A stretch of DNA of 64,000 bases from positions 4,004,001-4,068,000 of the forward strand of contig NZ_CP063779.1 in assembly GCF_021596945.1 (NCBI RefSeq), in the 5' to 3' direction. Positions 44,350 through 52,345 of this stretch are shown piece after piece. The notes under the pieces are model-generated. The model was not told the origin of the DNA. It worked only from the letters and a program-made list of their open reading frames with translations, and ran no database searches. The position numbers were made by a program, and so were the translations under genes. Each line of letters begins with the position of its first letter. Position 1 is the first letter of the stretch. Source of the stretch: Mongoliitalea daihaiensis (GTDB lineage Bacteria; Bacteroidota; Bacteroidia; Cytophagales; Cyclobacteriaceae).

Positions 44350-46392
44350 TTACCTCCTCCGATACAAAGCATTCGGATTAATATTATCCCCCTTATTCCT
44401 AAACCAATCCTTATGCTGATTCCCTCCTGACTGTGCCCATTCTGGGAATCGCTGATAGCCCTTGGTGAAATCCATTCTTTCTAGTGGATAATCAATACTT
44501 TCAGGTACAAACAAGGCCCAATTCAACCCATTGGCACTTCGATAGAATACACCTGAATTGAAATTTGATTTATCATCACGGGTTCCAAAATAATTCCTTG
44601 TGGCTAACGTAGTAGGCTTACCATTCATCAAATGTACCTCAATACCTCTATCACCTGTTCTAAATAGAAATGCATTGAATGGCTCAATACCTAAATCTTT
44701 TTTATCTACTGCAAATCTAAAGACAACATTTACTCGGATAGTATCTTCCAAATGATGCTGATTACCATTGTAAACATTAGCTAAAGATGGCATGTTAACA
44801 GTCGCATCATCAAAAACAATAACAACTGCTGTTTGCTGTCCTGCCTCAGTTCCATTCCCATTTAAACGAATATTGCCTGTAGTCAATCGGGTACCACTTA
44901 CGGATTCCACGTTGGTAGGATTCGTTGGAAATTCAATCCCAAAACCGTTTTTGATACCTGCACCAATAGCACGAATAACAAATGTCATCTGCATTTCCTT
45001 GATTCGCCCCTGCCCATCTGTGATTTCACGGTTATTGAATCCCAAAACCAGGTCATTCATATCGTAATCACCAAAACTTGGCCATAAATCTTCAAACATA
45101 AATGTCCCATAAGTATCCCTTGCTGGATAAAAATTACTGAAGGCACGAGCAGGATCTGTTGGAAACTCATCCAAATCATCGTTGACTCCATCGCCATCGC
45201 TGTCTCCTATCGTTTTACTCTCCAAACGAGCATAATCCCCTACCTCCACACTGGTAATTGGATTCCAAGTCGCATAAAACACTAAGTCATTGAAATCATG
45301 ATCACAACCAGATAAATTACGGGGCATATCTTCCCATCCAATCAACATTACTCTTTCTTGCTGATCATACAAGAACACCATGTGTTCTCGCAACGAAGAA
45401 TTAGCTATACCTGTATTTAGGTTGCGATTCGAAAATAATAGAGCTCTTCCATTGTTTACAGAACCATTAGACCAGCCATCTGATATAATAAACCATCCAA
45501 TAGTTGTTCCTTTTTTAAATGCTCCATTAGGTAAATTCCCTCTTAGTTTCACTTTATCCCCTGATGATAGCGCATTGATATGCGGGAAAATGATGGTCTT
45601 TTCTTTAATTTCTGCGGCAGTTTTTGGCTCTTGTCCCTCTTCATAAAAATAATATCCCAATACGTTTCTCCATCCAGCACCGTTGTGAACAAATGTCACC
45701 CATACTTCTGCCTCTTCATTTACAAACAACTGACGTGGGTATTGTTCACTCAACAGATCAGGACTGGTCTGACGAAGATCTCTTCGTTCTGGCAAGTTGG
45801 CATTGAGTCTAGTAAATATACCTTGAGAAATCTTATCTCTTGTAGGTAACAAATAAGAAGGTAAGCCATTAGAATTATAGGAACCTAGAGCTGTAAAACC
45901 AGCCGGTATAGACGCAACTCTAGCTCCTGGATTGGAATTTGATCCACTATCAACACCCACATCAAAGGAGTCAACCGAAGGATCAATGTTAACTTGGGTT
46001 TGAGGTCTGTTGACCGAAAACTTTTTCACAGGTGGCAAACCAATAAATTCAGTATACAAATATAAGTCCTGAATATCAGAAGCGAGAGTTAACTCAACAC
46101 TACCACTGCCTTGATCATTAAGTAAAACTGTACTGATTTTCTTTCCTCCATCAAATGGATTCCCTTGGTATACCTCATATTTAACACCCGCTAACGGCGA
46201 ATTATCTGTAAAGACTCCATTCACTCTAATGATTACCCGATCACTTGTATTAAATTCAAAACCCGCTGGTGGATTAATCGCTAAATAACCTTCTAGATTT
46301 GGGTCAATAGGCTTTTCCTGTGGCTCTATATTACAAGCAACAATTATCGAAAGTATTGCTAGCAGGATAAATTTTGAAATATAACGTACCAT
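44350..46392 (-). CDS. LruC domain-containing lipoprotein
   Basis: The frame opens at 46413, but that ATG lies within the predicted promoter; ATG 46392 starts a lipoprotein signal (MVRYISKFILLAILSIIVAC) with lipidated Cys20, giving 680 residues. The middle part holds a DUF4114-like block (MLIGWEDMPR...CDHDFNDLVFY), a calcium-binding thrombospondin-3-like loop (DSDGDGVNDDLDEFPTDP), and then the LruC domain with FEDLWPSFGDYDMNDLV. LruC proteins are known from Bacteroidota and Leptospira as surface-exposed lipoproteins of unknown function. The aspartate-rich loops suggest calcium binding. It is monocistronic, beside a LytTR regulator gene. Confidence 0.9.
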   Translation of the reverse strand: MVRYISKFILLAILSIIVACNIEPQEKPIDPNLEGYLAINPPAGFEFNTSDRVIIRVNGVFTDNSPLAGVKYEVYQGNPFDGGKKISTVLLNDQGSGSVELTLASDIQDLYLYTEFIGLPPVKKFSVNRPQTQVNIDPSVDSFDVGVDSGSNSNPGARVASIPAGFTALGSYNSNGLPSYLLPTRDKISQGIFTRLNANLPERRDLRQTSPDLLSEQYPRQLFVNEEAEVWVTFVHNGAGWRNVLGYYFYEEGQEPKTAAEIKEKTIIFPHINALSSGDKVKLRGNLPNGAFKKGTTIGWFIISDGWSNGSVNNGRALLFSNRNLNTGIANSSLREHMVFLYDQQERVMLIGWEDMPRNLSGCDHDFNDLVFYATWNPITSVEVGDYARLESKTIGDSDGDGVNDDLDEFPTDPARAFSNFYPARDTYGTFMFEDLWPSFGDYDMNDLVLGFNNREITDGQGRIKEMQMTFVIRAIGAGIKNGFGIEFPTNPTNVESVSGTRLTTGNIRLNGNGTEAGQQTAVVIVFDDATVNMPSLANVYNGNQHHLEDTIRVNVVFRFAVDKKDLGIEPFNAFLFRTGDRGIEVHLMNGKPTTLATRNYFGTRDDKSNFNSGVFYRSANGLNWALFVPESIDYPLERMDFTKGYQRFPEWAQSGGNQHKDWFRNKGDNINPNALYRRR

Positions 46393-46410
46393 ATCAGTAT
46401 AGATTTTAAT

Positions 46411-46418
46411 CAAAGGTA
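46411..46418 (-). promoter_or_regulatory. -7 box of the LruC lipoprotein gene
   Basis: Read on the minus strand, TACCTTTG (complement of 46411-46418) matches TAnnTTTG exactly. No strong -33 box is seen at the normal spacing. Transcription would start near 46404, which excludes the upstream ATG at 46413 and supports ATG 46392 with a leader of about 12 bases. Confidence 0.5.
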
Positions 46419-46491
46419 TAACACTCCTCTTTTACCAGTTCATTTCTTCGATAAAGCTAGTTTTTTTTTCGACGAAAAATCATGACCTATG

Positions 46492-47190
46492 TCATATTGA
46501 AAAAATATCTTCCACTGCTATTTTGAATTTAGGTCCTACAGGAACCTCTTTCCCATTGACTAAAAGTTGAGATTTATCAATTTTAGTTACAAAATTTTTA
46601 TTCACTATGTAACTTCTGTGAACGCGTTTAAACCTATCAGTTGGTAGTTGTGTGAGTAACTCCTTCATCGTGATATGAAAAATATAGGTTTTGACCGAAG
46701 TATGAACAAACATATAATCGGCAGCAGCCTCTACCAAAGAAATATCATGATAAGGAATTTTCACGGATTGGCTTTTATTTTTGATAATTAAAAATCCTGT
46801 ATTGCTATCTTGCCTTTCTAACAGCTGAACCCTTGCATGAACCCTTCGGATAGCCTCTCCCAGCTTTTCCCGATCCAAAGGTTTCGTAAGAAAATGAATG
46901 GGATTAAAATCAAAAGCAGTAAGCGCATACTTGGATTTTGAAGTCACAAAAATAATCATCACCTCTAGCTCTAGCTTCTTTAAAAATTGAATCCCATCGT
47001 CTCCAGGCATTTCAATATCTAGAAAAATCAAATCTACCGACTCGTTTTTGAGTATGTTCAGAGCTCGTGAAGTATTATCTATGAAGCCAGTAAAGTGTAG
47101 ATTTTCATAGACTTTAAGATATTTCCTTAACAAGGTAGCTGAAACCAAATCATCGTCTATGATTAAATATCTGATTTCATTCTTCGACAT
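46492..47190 (-). CDS. LytTR-family response regulator
   Basis: This 232-residue protein has a receiver domain (about 6-120; LIIDDD, phosphoacceptor Asp58 in IFLDIEMPGDDG, TSKSKYA, LTKPLD) and a C-terminal LytTR DNA-binding domain (about 135-230; IPYHDISLVEAAADYMFVH, RVHRSYIVN). No LytS-type membrane kinase gene adjoins it, so it is an orphan regulator. It is divergent from rfbD, with 38 bases between the start codons, and upstream of the LruC lipoprotein gene on the same strand. It could control either. Confidence 0.95.
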   Translation of the reverse strand: MSKNEIRYLIIDDDLVSATLLRKYLKVYENLHFTGFIDNTSRALNILKNESVDLIFLDIEMPGDDGIQFLKKLELEVMIIFVTSKSKYALTAFDFNPIHFLTKPLDREKLGEAIRRVHARVQLLERQDSNTGFLIIKNKSQSVKIPYHDISLVEAAADYMFVHTSVKTYIFHITMKELLTQLPTDRFKRVHRSYIVNKNFVTKIDKSQLLVNGKEVPVGPKFKIAVEDIFSI

Positions 47191-47228
47191 CTGCGATTAT
47201 TTTATTTAATTGAAAGAAATTTAAAGGC

Positions 47229-48089
47229 ATGCAGCACAAGACTATCTTGATTACAGGATCCAATGGCCAATTGGGCATGGAATTTCGTAAATTATCTCAA
47301 AACTCCAACCATAGATTCATTTTCACGGATCGAAAAACATTGGATTTTTCAAATCTTGTAACAATCAATGACTTTTTTGATTCCAAAAGCATTGATATAA
47401 TAATCAATTGTGCAGCTTATACAGCCGTGGATAAAGCCGAAAGCGAGCAAGAACAGGCTTCTTTGATCAATTCGGAGGCAGTGGCTTTACTGGGTAAAAT
47501 TGCTGCAAACAGGCAGATTTTCCTCATACATTTTTCTACAGATTATGTATTTGATGGAAAAGGGTTCACCCCCTACCTGATCGATCATCCTACCCATCCA
47601 GTCAATTTCTATGGAGAAAGTAAACGTGCCGGTGAAGAGGCTATGCAAGAAACCTTGAAATTAAACGGATTGATTCTCAGAACCTCCTGGGTGTATAGTG
47701 AATTCGGTAACAATTTTGTAAAAACCATGATACGTCTAGGAAAGGAACGTGATCAGCTCCATGTTATCAACGATCAAGTCGGTAGCCCTACGTATGCTTA
47801 TGATTTAGCGAAATTCGTACTCACCAATCTAGTTTCATTTACTTGGGAAGGAACGCGGGTTTACCATTACAGCAATGAAGGCGTCTGCTCTTGGTATGAT
47901 TTTGCACATGCTATCATGGAGTTGAAAAATATCTCCTGTACCATCCAACCCATCCCAAGCAGCCAATATCCCACACCTGCCCAAAGACCCAGCTACTCAG
48001 TTCTGGATAAGTCCCGCATCAAAGAGGACTTTCAAGTATCAATTCCTCATTGGAGGGATTCCTTGAAAGTCTGTTTGGACAAACTTTGA
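47229..48089 (+). CDS. rfbD: dTDP-4-dehydrorhamnose reductase
   Basis: This 286-residue short-chain dehydrogenase/reductase has the nucleotide-binding ITGSNGQLGMEF, NCAAYTAVDKAE, STDYVFDG, catalytic YGESKRAGE and LRTSWVYSEFGNNFVKTM, which together are diagnostic of RfbD/RmlD. It reduces dTDP-4-dehydro-L-rhamnose to dTDP-L-rhamnose with NADPH. RfbA, RfbB and RfbC are not in this window, so the earlier steps are encoded elsewhere. The product could supply the rhamnosyltransferase-like enzyme encoded at 34797. Confidence 0.95.
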   Translation: MQHKTILITGSNGQLGMEFRKLSQNSNHRFIFTDRKTLDFSNLVTINDFFDSKSIDIIINCAAYTAVDKAESEQEQASLINSEAVALLGKIAANRQIFLIHFSTDYVFDGKGFTPYLIDHPTHPVNFYGESKRAGEEAMQETLKLNGLILRTSWVYSEFGNNFVKTMIRLGKERDQLHVINDQVGSPTYAYDLAKFVLTNLVSFTWEGTRVYHYSNEGVCSWYDFAHAIMELKNISCTIQPIPSSQYPTPAQRPSYSVLDKSRIKEDFQVSIPHWRDSLKVCLDKL

Positions 48090-48167
48090 TGACATTTAAA
48101 CACCAATAACATAGGAACAAAACATCAATTATTTTTCATCTCAAGCTAAAAAAAACAAACGCCATTT

Positions 48168-49163
48168 ATGAAAATCATCAATGTAATACTATCAGGAGGA
48201 GTTGGAAGCAGATTGTGGCCTTTGTCACGAAAAAGCAAACCCAAGCAATACTTGGGTATTTTCCAAGGACAAAGTTTATTCCAAAAAACAGCTGCCCGAA
48301 ATGCTTCTTTTTGTGATGAAATTATTATAGTTGGTAATAAAAATAATTATGAGCTTTCCAGAAAAGATTTAAGCAGTGCTGGCTTGACTAAGTATCGGGA
48401 AATAATTGAGGCAATGCCTAGAAATACTGCTGCAGCCATTGCATTTGCAGCATTTGACACACAAGCAGAAGATATTTTACTGGTAACACCATCAGATCAT
48501 TTAATTGAAGACCAAGAAAACTATGCATCCTGTATTGAGCGAGCCATCACCCTCGCCAAAGAAGGAAACATAGTGACGTTTGGCCTAGTACCTACGAAAC
48601 CGGAGACAGGATTTGGGTACATAGAATTTGAAAAAGAAACCGTTATTAGTTTCCGTGAAAAACCAGATACAGAGACCGCGAAAGAATTTGTCAGCTCAGG
48701 CAGGTTTTTATGGAATTCAGGAATGTTCTGTTTTGGTGCAGGTGTATTTTTGGAAGAACTCAAAAATTTTGAACCTGAGGTATATGAAAAATCATGGCTA
48801 GCCTATCAAGGCATGCAAGATGGTTTTTTACCGACAGAGGAAAGTGCCGCAATCCCGTCCATTTCTGTGGATTACGCAGTTATGGAGCGATCTAGAAAAA
48901 TCAAAGTCGTTTCATCTGCGTTTCAATGGTCAGATATGGGTTCCTTTGAATCCATCTACGACTATTTTCAATTACAGGGTTATCCAGTCGATGAGGAAGG
49001 AAATATGACGATTGGTACAGACCTATTTACCGCTTTTGTAGGATTAAAAAATTGTATGTTTATCCAAACTGAAGATGCGCACCTCATTCTCCAAAAAGAG
49101 GCAGCACAAGATGTTAAAAAAATATACGAGCGCTTAGAAAAAGAAAACAACTCATTGACATGA
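48168..49163 (+). CDS. manC: Mannose-1-phosphate guanylyltransferase
   Basis: This 331-residue enzyme has the nucleotidyltransferase motif ILSGGVGSRLWPLSR, followed by KPKQYL, EAMPRNTAAAIA, LVTPSDHLI, KPETGFGYIE, FREKPD, WNSGMFCF and FQWSDMGSFES. It makes GDP-mannose from mannose-1-phosphate and GTP. It is the single-domain form, without the C-terminal phosphomannose isomerase found in many ManC proteins. GDP-mannose may feed both the exopolysaccharide and the polyprenol mannosyltransferase-like enzyme encoded at 59960. It overlaps the next gene by 4 bases. Confidence 0.95.
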   Translation: MKIINVILSGGVGSRLWPLSRKSKPKQYLGIFQGQSLFQKTAARNASFCDEIIIVGNKNNYELSRKDLSSAGLTKYREIIEAMPRNTAAAIAFAAFDTQAEDILLVTPSDHLIEDQENYASCIERAITLAKEGNIVTFGLVPTKPETGFGYIEFEKETVISFREKPDTETAKEFVSSGRFLWNSGMFCFGAGVFLEELKNFEPEVYEKSWLAYQGMQDGFLPTEESAAIPSISVDYAVMERSRKIKVVSSAFQWSDMGSFESIYDYFQLQGYPVDEEGNMTIGTDLFTAFVGLKNCMFIQTEDAHLILQKEAAQDVKKIYERLEKENNSLT

Positions 49164-50233
49164 AACCAATTCGCATTTTAGTAGTGGGATGTGGGAATAT
49201 GGGAGCTTCCCATGCACTAGCATATCATCAGATGAAAGAATTTGAAATCTGTGGTCTAGTAGCACGTGGAGATAGTAAGGTGAAATTAAACGATGCTCTT
49301 AAAGCAAACTACCCTTTATTTGATGAGTTTCACCTTGCACTGAAAAGTACTAAACCAGATGCGGTTTCTATCTCTACTTACCCTGACACACACGAAGACT
49401 ATGCTATTGCTGCTTTACAAGCGGGGTGTCATGTATTTGTGGAAAAACCCTTGGCAGCTTCCGTTATAGGAGCTAAACGGGTCATCCAAGCCGCAAAAGA
49501 ATCGAATAAAAAGGTTGTAGTTGGATATATCTTGAGGCACCACCCTTCCTGGGAGCGGTTTATTGAAGAAGCACAAAAGCTTGGTAAACCCCTGGTCATG
49601 CGGATGAATTTGAATCAACAAAGTCAAGGTTTCATGTGGGATGTGCATAAAAACCTCATGAAGTCTCTAAGTCCTATCGTAGACTGCGGTGTGCACTACA
49701 TCGATGTGATGTGTCAAATGACTCGCTCGAAACCCATTTCTGTATCTGCTATTGGTGCTCGGTTAACCGAAGAAATACCTGCAGATAATTACAATTATGG
49801 GCAACTTCAAATTCGCTTCGACGATGGATCTGTTGGTTGGTACGAAGCGGGTTGGGGTCCAATGGTGTCGGATAATGCCTTTTTTATCAAAGATGTATTT
49901 GGCCCAAAAGGCGCTGTTTCGATCGTAGCTAAAGAAGCCTCCGGCACAGGTAAATCTGATACAATAGCAGCACATACAAGCACGGAACAAATTAAAATCC
50001 ACCATGCTGCTATCAACAAAGCAAATAACTTTACCCAATCAGATGAATGGATAGATCTTAGAGATGAACCTGATCATCATGAGCTTTGCAGGCGAGAACA
50101 GCTATTTTTTCAACATGCAATCATACAAGATTTAGATCTTCATGATCATTTACAAGATGCATTAAATAGTCTTACCATAGCGTTTGCATGTGATGAATCC
50201 ATACGAACAGGAAAAACTATCCTGATTGAATGA
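49160..50233 (+). CDS. Gfo/Idh/MocA family oxidoreductase
   Basis: This 357-residue protein has the N-terminal Rossmann fold (ILVVGCGNMGASHALAYHQM), the family EKP motif in HVFVEKPLAA, and a mixed C-terminal domain with DCGVHYIDVM, which carries the usual D-x3-H active-site pair. It should oxidise or reduce a sugar or sugar nucleotide with NAD(P). Its ATGA overlap with manC suggests a role on an activated sugar, although the substrate is unknown. Confidence 0.9.
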   Translation: MKPIRILVVGCGNMGASHALAYHQMKEFEICGLVARGDSKVKLNDALKANYPLFDEFHLALKSTKPDAVSISTYPDTHEDYAIAALQAGCHVFVEKPLAASVIGAKRVIQAAKESNKKVVVGYILRHHPSWERFIEEAQKLGKPLVMRMNLNQQSQGFMWDVHKNLMKSLSPIVDCGVHYIDVMCQMTRSKPISVSAIGARLTEEIPADNYNYGQLQIRFDDGSVGWYEAGWGPMVSDNAFFIKDVFGPKGAVSIVAKEASGTGKSDTIAAHTSTEQIKIHHAAINKANNFTQSDEWIDLRDEPDHHELCRREQLFFQHAIIQDLDLHDHLQDALNSLTIAFACDESIRTGKTILIE

Positions 50234-50385
50234 TATTGTCGGTTTTTATTTGTGAGTCATTTAGTTGGGTTATCAGCAATGACCATTAGATGATATTCCT
50301 TATATACCCGACAAAGTCACCCAATCATAGTACAACTAATCGTTAAATTTTTTAAATTTAGGAATATTAAGATTTTCAACATTTC

Positions 50386-52296
50386 ATGAAAAAATTTAAT
50401 GATCCCATTCTCCAAGCATTACCTTTTCCACTATGGGAAGAAGATTTTTCTGAAATAAAAAGTTTACTCATTACTGAAGGAGTTTGGGGCTTAGGTAGTT
50501 TTGATTTTAAAGAAAAACTCCAATCGAATGCTGAACTTGTTCAAGCATGTATGCAACGCCTGAATATCATCCATGTAAATGAAGCATGCCTTAAACTATA
50601 TCAGATAGATACAGTAGAGGCTTTAGATCAGTTTTTTCTAAAAAATTTTGCTACCCATTTTCAAGAATCCTTCATTGAAGAGCTTCTCCAACTCAACGAA
50701 GGTAAAAAAGAATTTAATGTCATAAGTAGACTTTCAACGTTTGAGAAGACTTGGAAAAGTATTCGATTGGATTTTGTTGTTATGGAAGAGGATCTAAAAC
50801 GAGTGATCGTCCAAATTACCGATATCAGCAAAGAGGTAGAGGCAAAAAACCATATTGAGTCTTTGGTTATTCGGAATCAAATGGCACTTAAAACCACCGG
50901 AGCCTCAGCATGGGAGTGGGATTTCATCACAGATGAAGTCTTTTGGAGTGATGAGTACTATGCATTATTTGGGATTGATGCTTCACAATCCAAATATGGT
51001 TACCCAGAGTGGTTAGAAAAAATACATGTAGATGATCGTTCTGCAGTTGTTGAAAGCTTAAACCAAGCCCTACAAACAAAAACTGAGTATTGGGAGATGG
51101 AATATCGAATGAGTATTCCTTCAAACAAGTATATTTACGTGAGAGACCGCGGTACTATAATTCTCAATAAAGAAGGGGAACGTGTAAAAATGATAGGTGC
51201 CGTACATGATATTACTGAAGAAAAAAACAATCTGAATCAGCTTATTCAGCAAAACAAATTTATTGAGGCTGTCCTTGAAAACATCCCTATGGGAGTTGCG
51301 GCTAATTTCATAGACTCCGGGAAAGTGAAATTAATGAACCAAAACTTCACAAAAATTTATGGATGGAGTAAGGAGGAATTAACTGACGTTCAAACATTTT
51401 TTAACAATGTCTATCCAAATGAGGAATACAGGGAGGAGATAAAGGAAAAAATATTAGCCGATATAGCATCGGGCGACTTAGATAGAATGAAGTGGCAGGG
51501 AATTGAAATCACTACCAAAGCTGGACAAAAGAGAATGGTCAGTGCCACTAATTTTTCACTACCGGATGAAAATTTAATGATTTCAACAGTGATCGATGAA
51601 ACTGATCTTTACAAAGCCAATAAAGAGCTAGAGCAATTTGCCTACATCGCTTCTCACGATCTTCAAGAGCCCCTACGGATGATTTCTGGTTTTCTCTCAT
51701 TGCTTGAAAAAAAATATCAGCATCAATTGGATGAAAAGGCATTATCTTACATCAAGTTCGCAGTAGACGGTTCCAATAGGATGAAAGAGATGATCAATAA
51801 CCTATTAACCTACGCTAGGGTCAGTAAAAAACCAGAAAAAGCTGATTATCTAACTATCACAGAAGTAATTGAAGATACACTGGAAATGCTTCAAGTATTG
51901 ATCAAAGAAAATCAAGCTAACATTACCTACAATCAAACCCTACCTGTTGTCAAATATCCAAAAAGTCTATTGATTCAGATTTTTCAAAACTTACTTACGA
52001 ATGCAATTCAAAATAAAAGAGAGGGTATCTCTCCTCGGGTACATATAGATGCAGTAACTACCGAGAAAGCAATCGTCTTCGAAGTGAAAGACAATGGCCA
52101 AGGAATACCTATTGAGAAGCAAGAAAGTGTTTTTCAATTATTTCAAAGTTACGGCTCTAATGGAAGTGTAAAAAAAAGAGGTATAGGCTTAGCAATCTGT
52201 AAAAAAATCATTGAAAAATCAGGAGGCAAAATTTGGGTAACATCTGATGGGAAAACTGGCTCAAGTTTTTTCTTTAGCATTGATCATAGTTATTAA
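50386..52296 (+). CDS. PAS sensor histidine kinase (636 aa)
   Basis: A soluble kinase with about three PAS-like modules (20-150, 165-285 with WEWDFITDEVFWSDEYYALFG, and 290-400 with GVAANFIDSGKVKLMNQNF), then a phosphoacceptor helix with His424 in ASHDLQEPLRM and an ATPase domain with FQNLLTNAIQNK, EVKDNGQGIP and RGIGLAICKKI. It has no receiver domain and no membrane segment. The kinase core closely matches that of the giant CheB-CheR kinase. It lies 49 bases before another PAS kinase gene, with which it may be cotranscribed. Confidence 0.93.
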   Translation: MKKFNDPILQALPFPLWEEDFSEIKSLLITEGVWGLGSFDFKEKLQSNAELVQACMQRLNIIHVNEACLKLYQIDTVEALDQFFLKNFATHFQESFIEELLQLNEGKKEFNVISRLSTFEKTWKSIRLDFVVMEEDLKRVIVQITDISKEVEAKNHIESLVIRNQMALKTTGASAWEWDFITDEVFWSDEYYALFGIDASQSKYGYPEWLEKIHVDDRSAVVESLNQALQTKTEYWEMEYRMSIPSNKYIYVRDRGTIILNKEGERVKMIGAVHDITEEKNNLNQLIQQNKFIEAVLENIPMGVAANFIDSGKVKLMNQNFTKIYGWSKEELTDVQTFFNNVYPNEEYREEIKEKILADIASGDLDRMKWQGIEITTKAGQKRMVSATNFSLPDENLMISTVIDETDLYKANKELEQFAYIASHDLQEPLRMISGFLSLLEKKYQHQLDEKALSYIKFAVDGSNRMKEMINNLLTYARVSKKPEKADYLTITEVIEDTLEMLQVLIKENQANITYNQTLPVVKYPKSLLIQIFQNLLTNAIQNKREGISPRVHIDAVTTEKAIVFEVKDNGQGIPIEKQESVFQLFQSYGSNGSVKKRGIGLAICKKIIEKSGGKIWVTSDGKTGSSFFFSIDHSY

Positions 52297-52345
52297 AAAT
52301 CTTTTGTACATAAAAATAATTTCCACCTTAAAAAACAGCACATAA

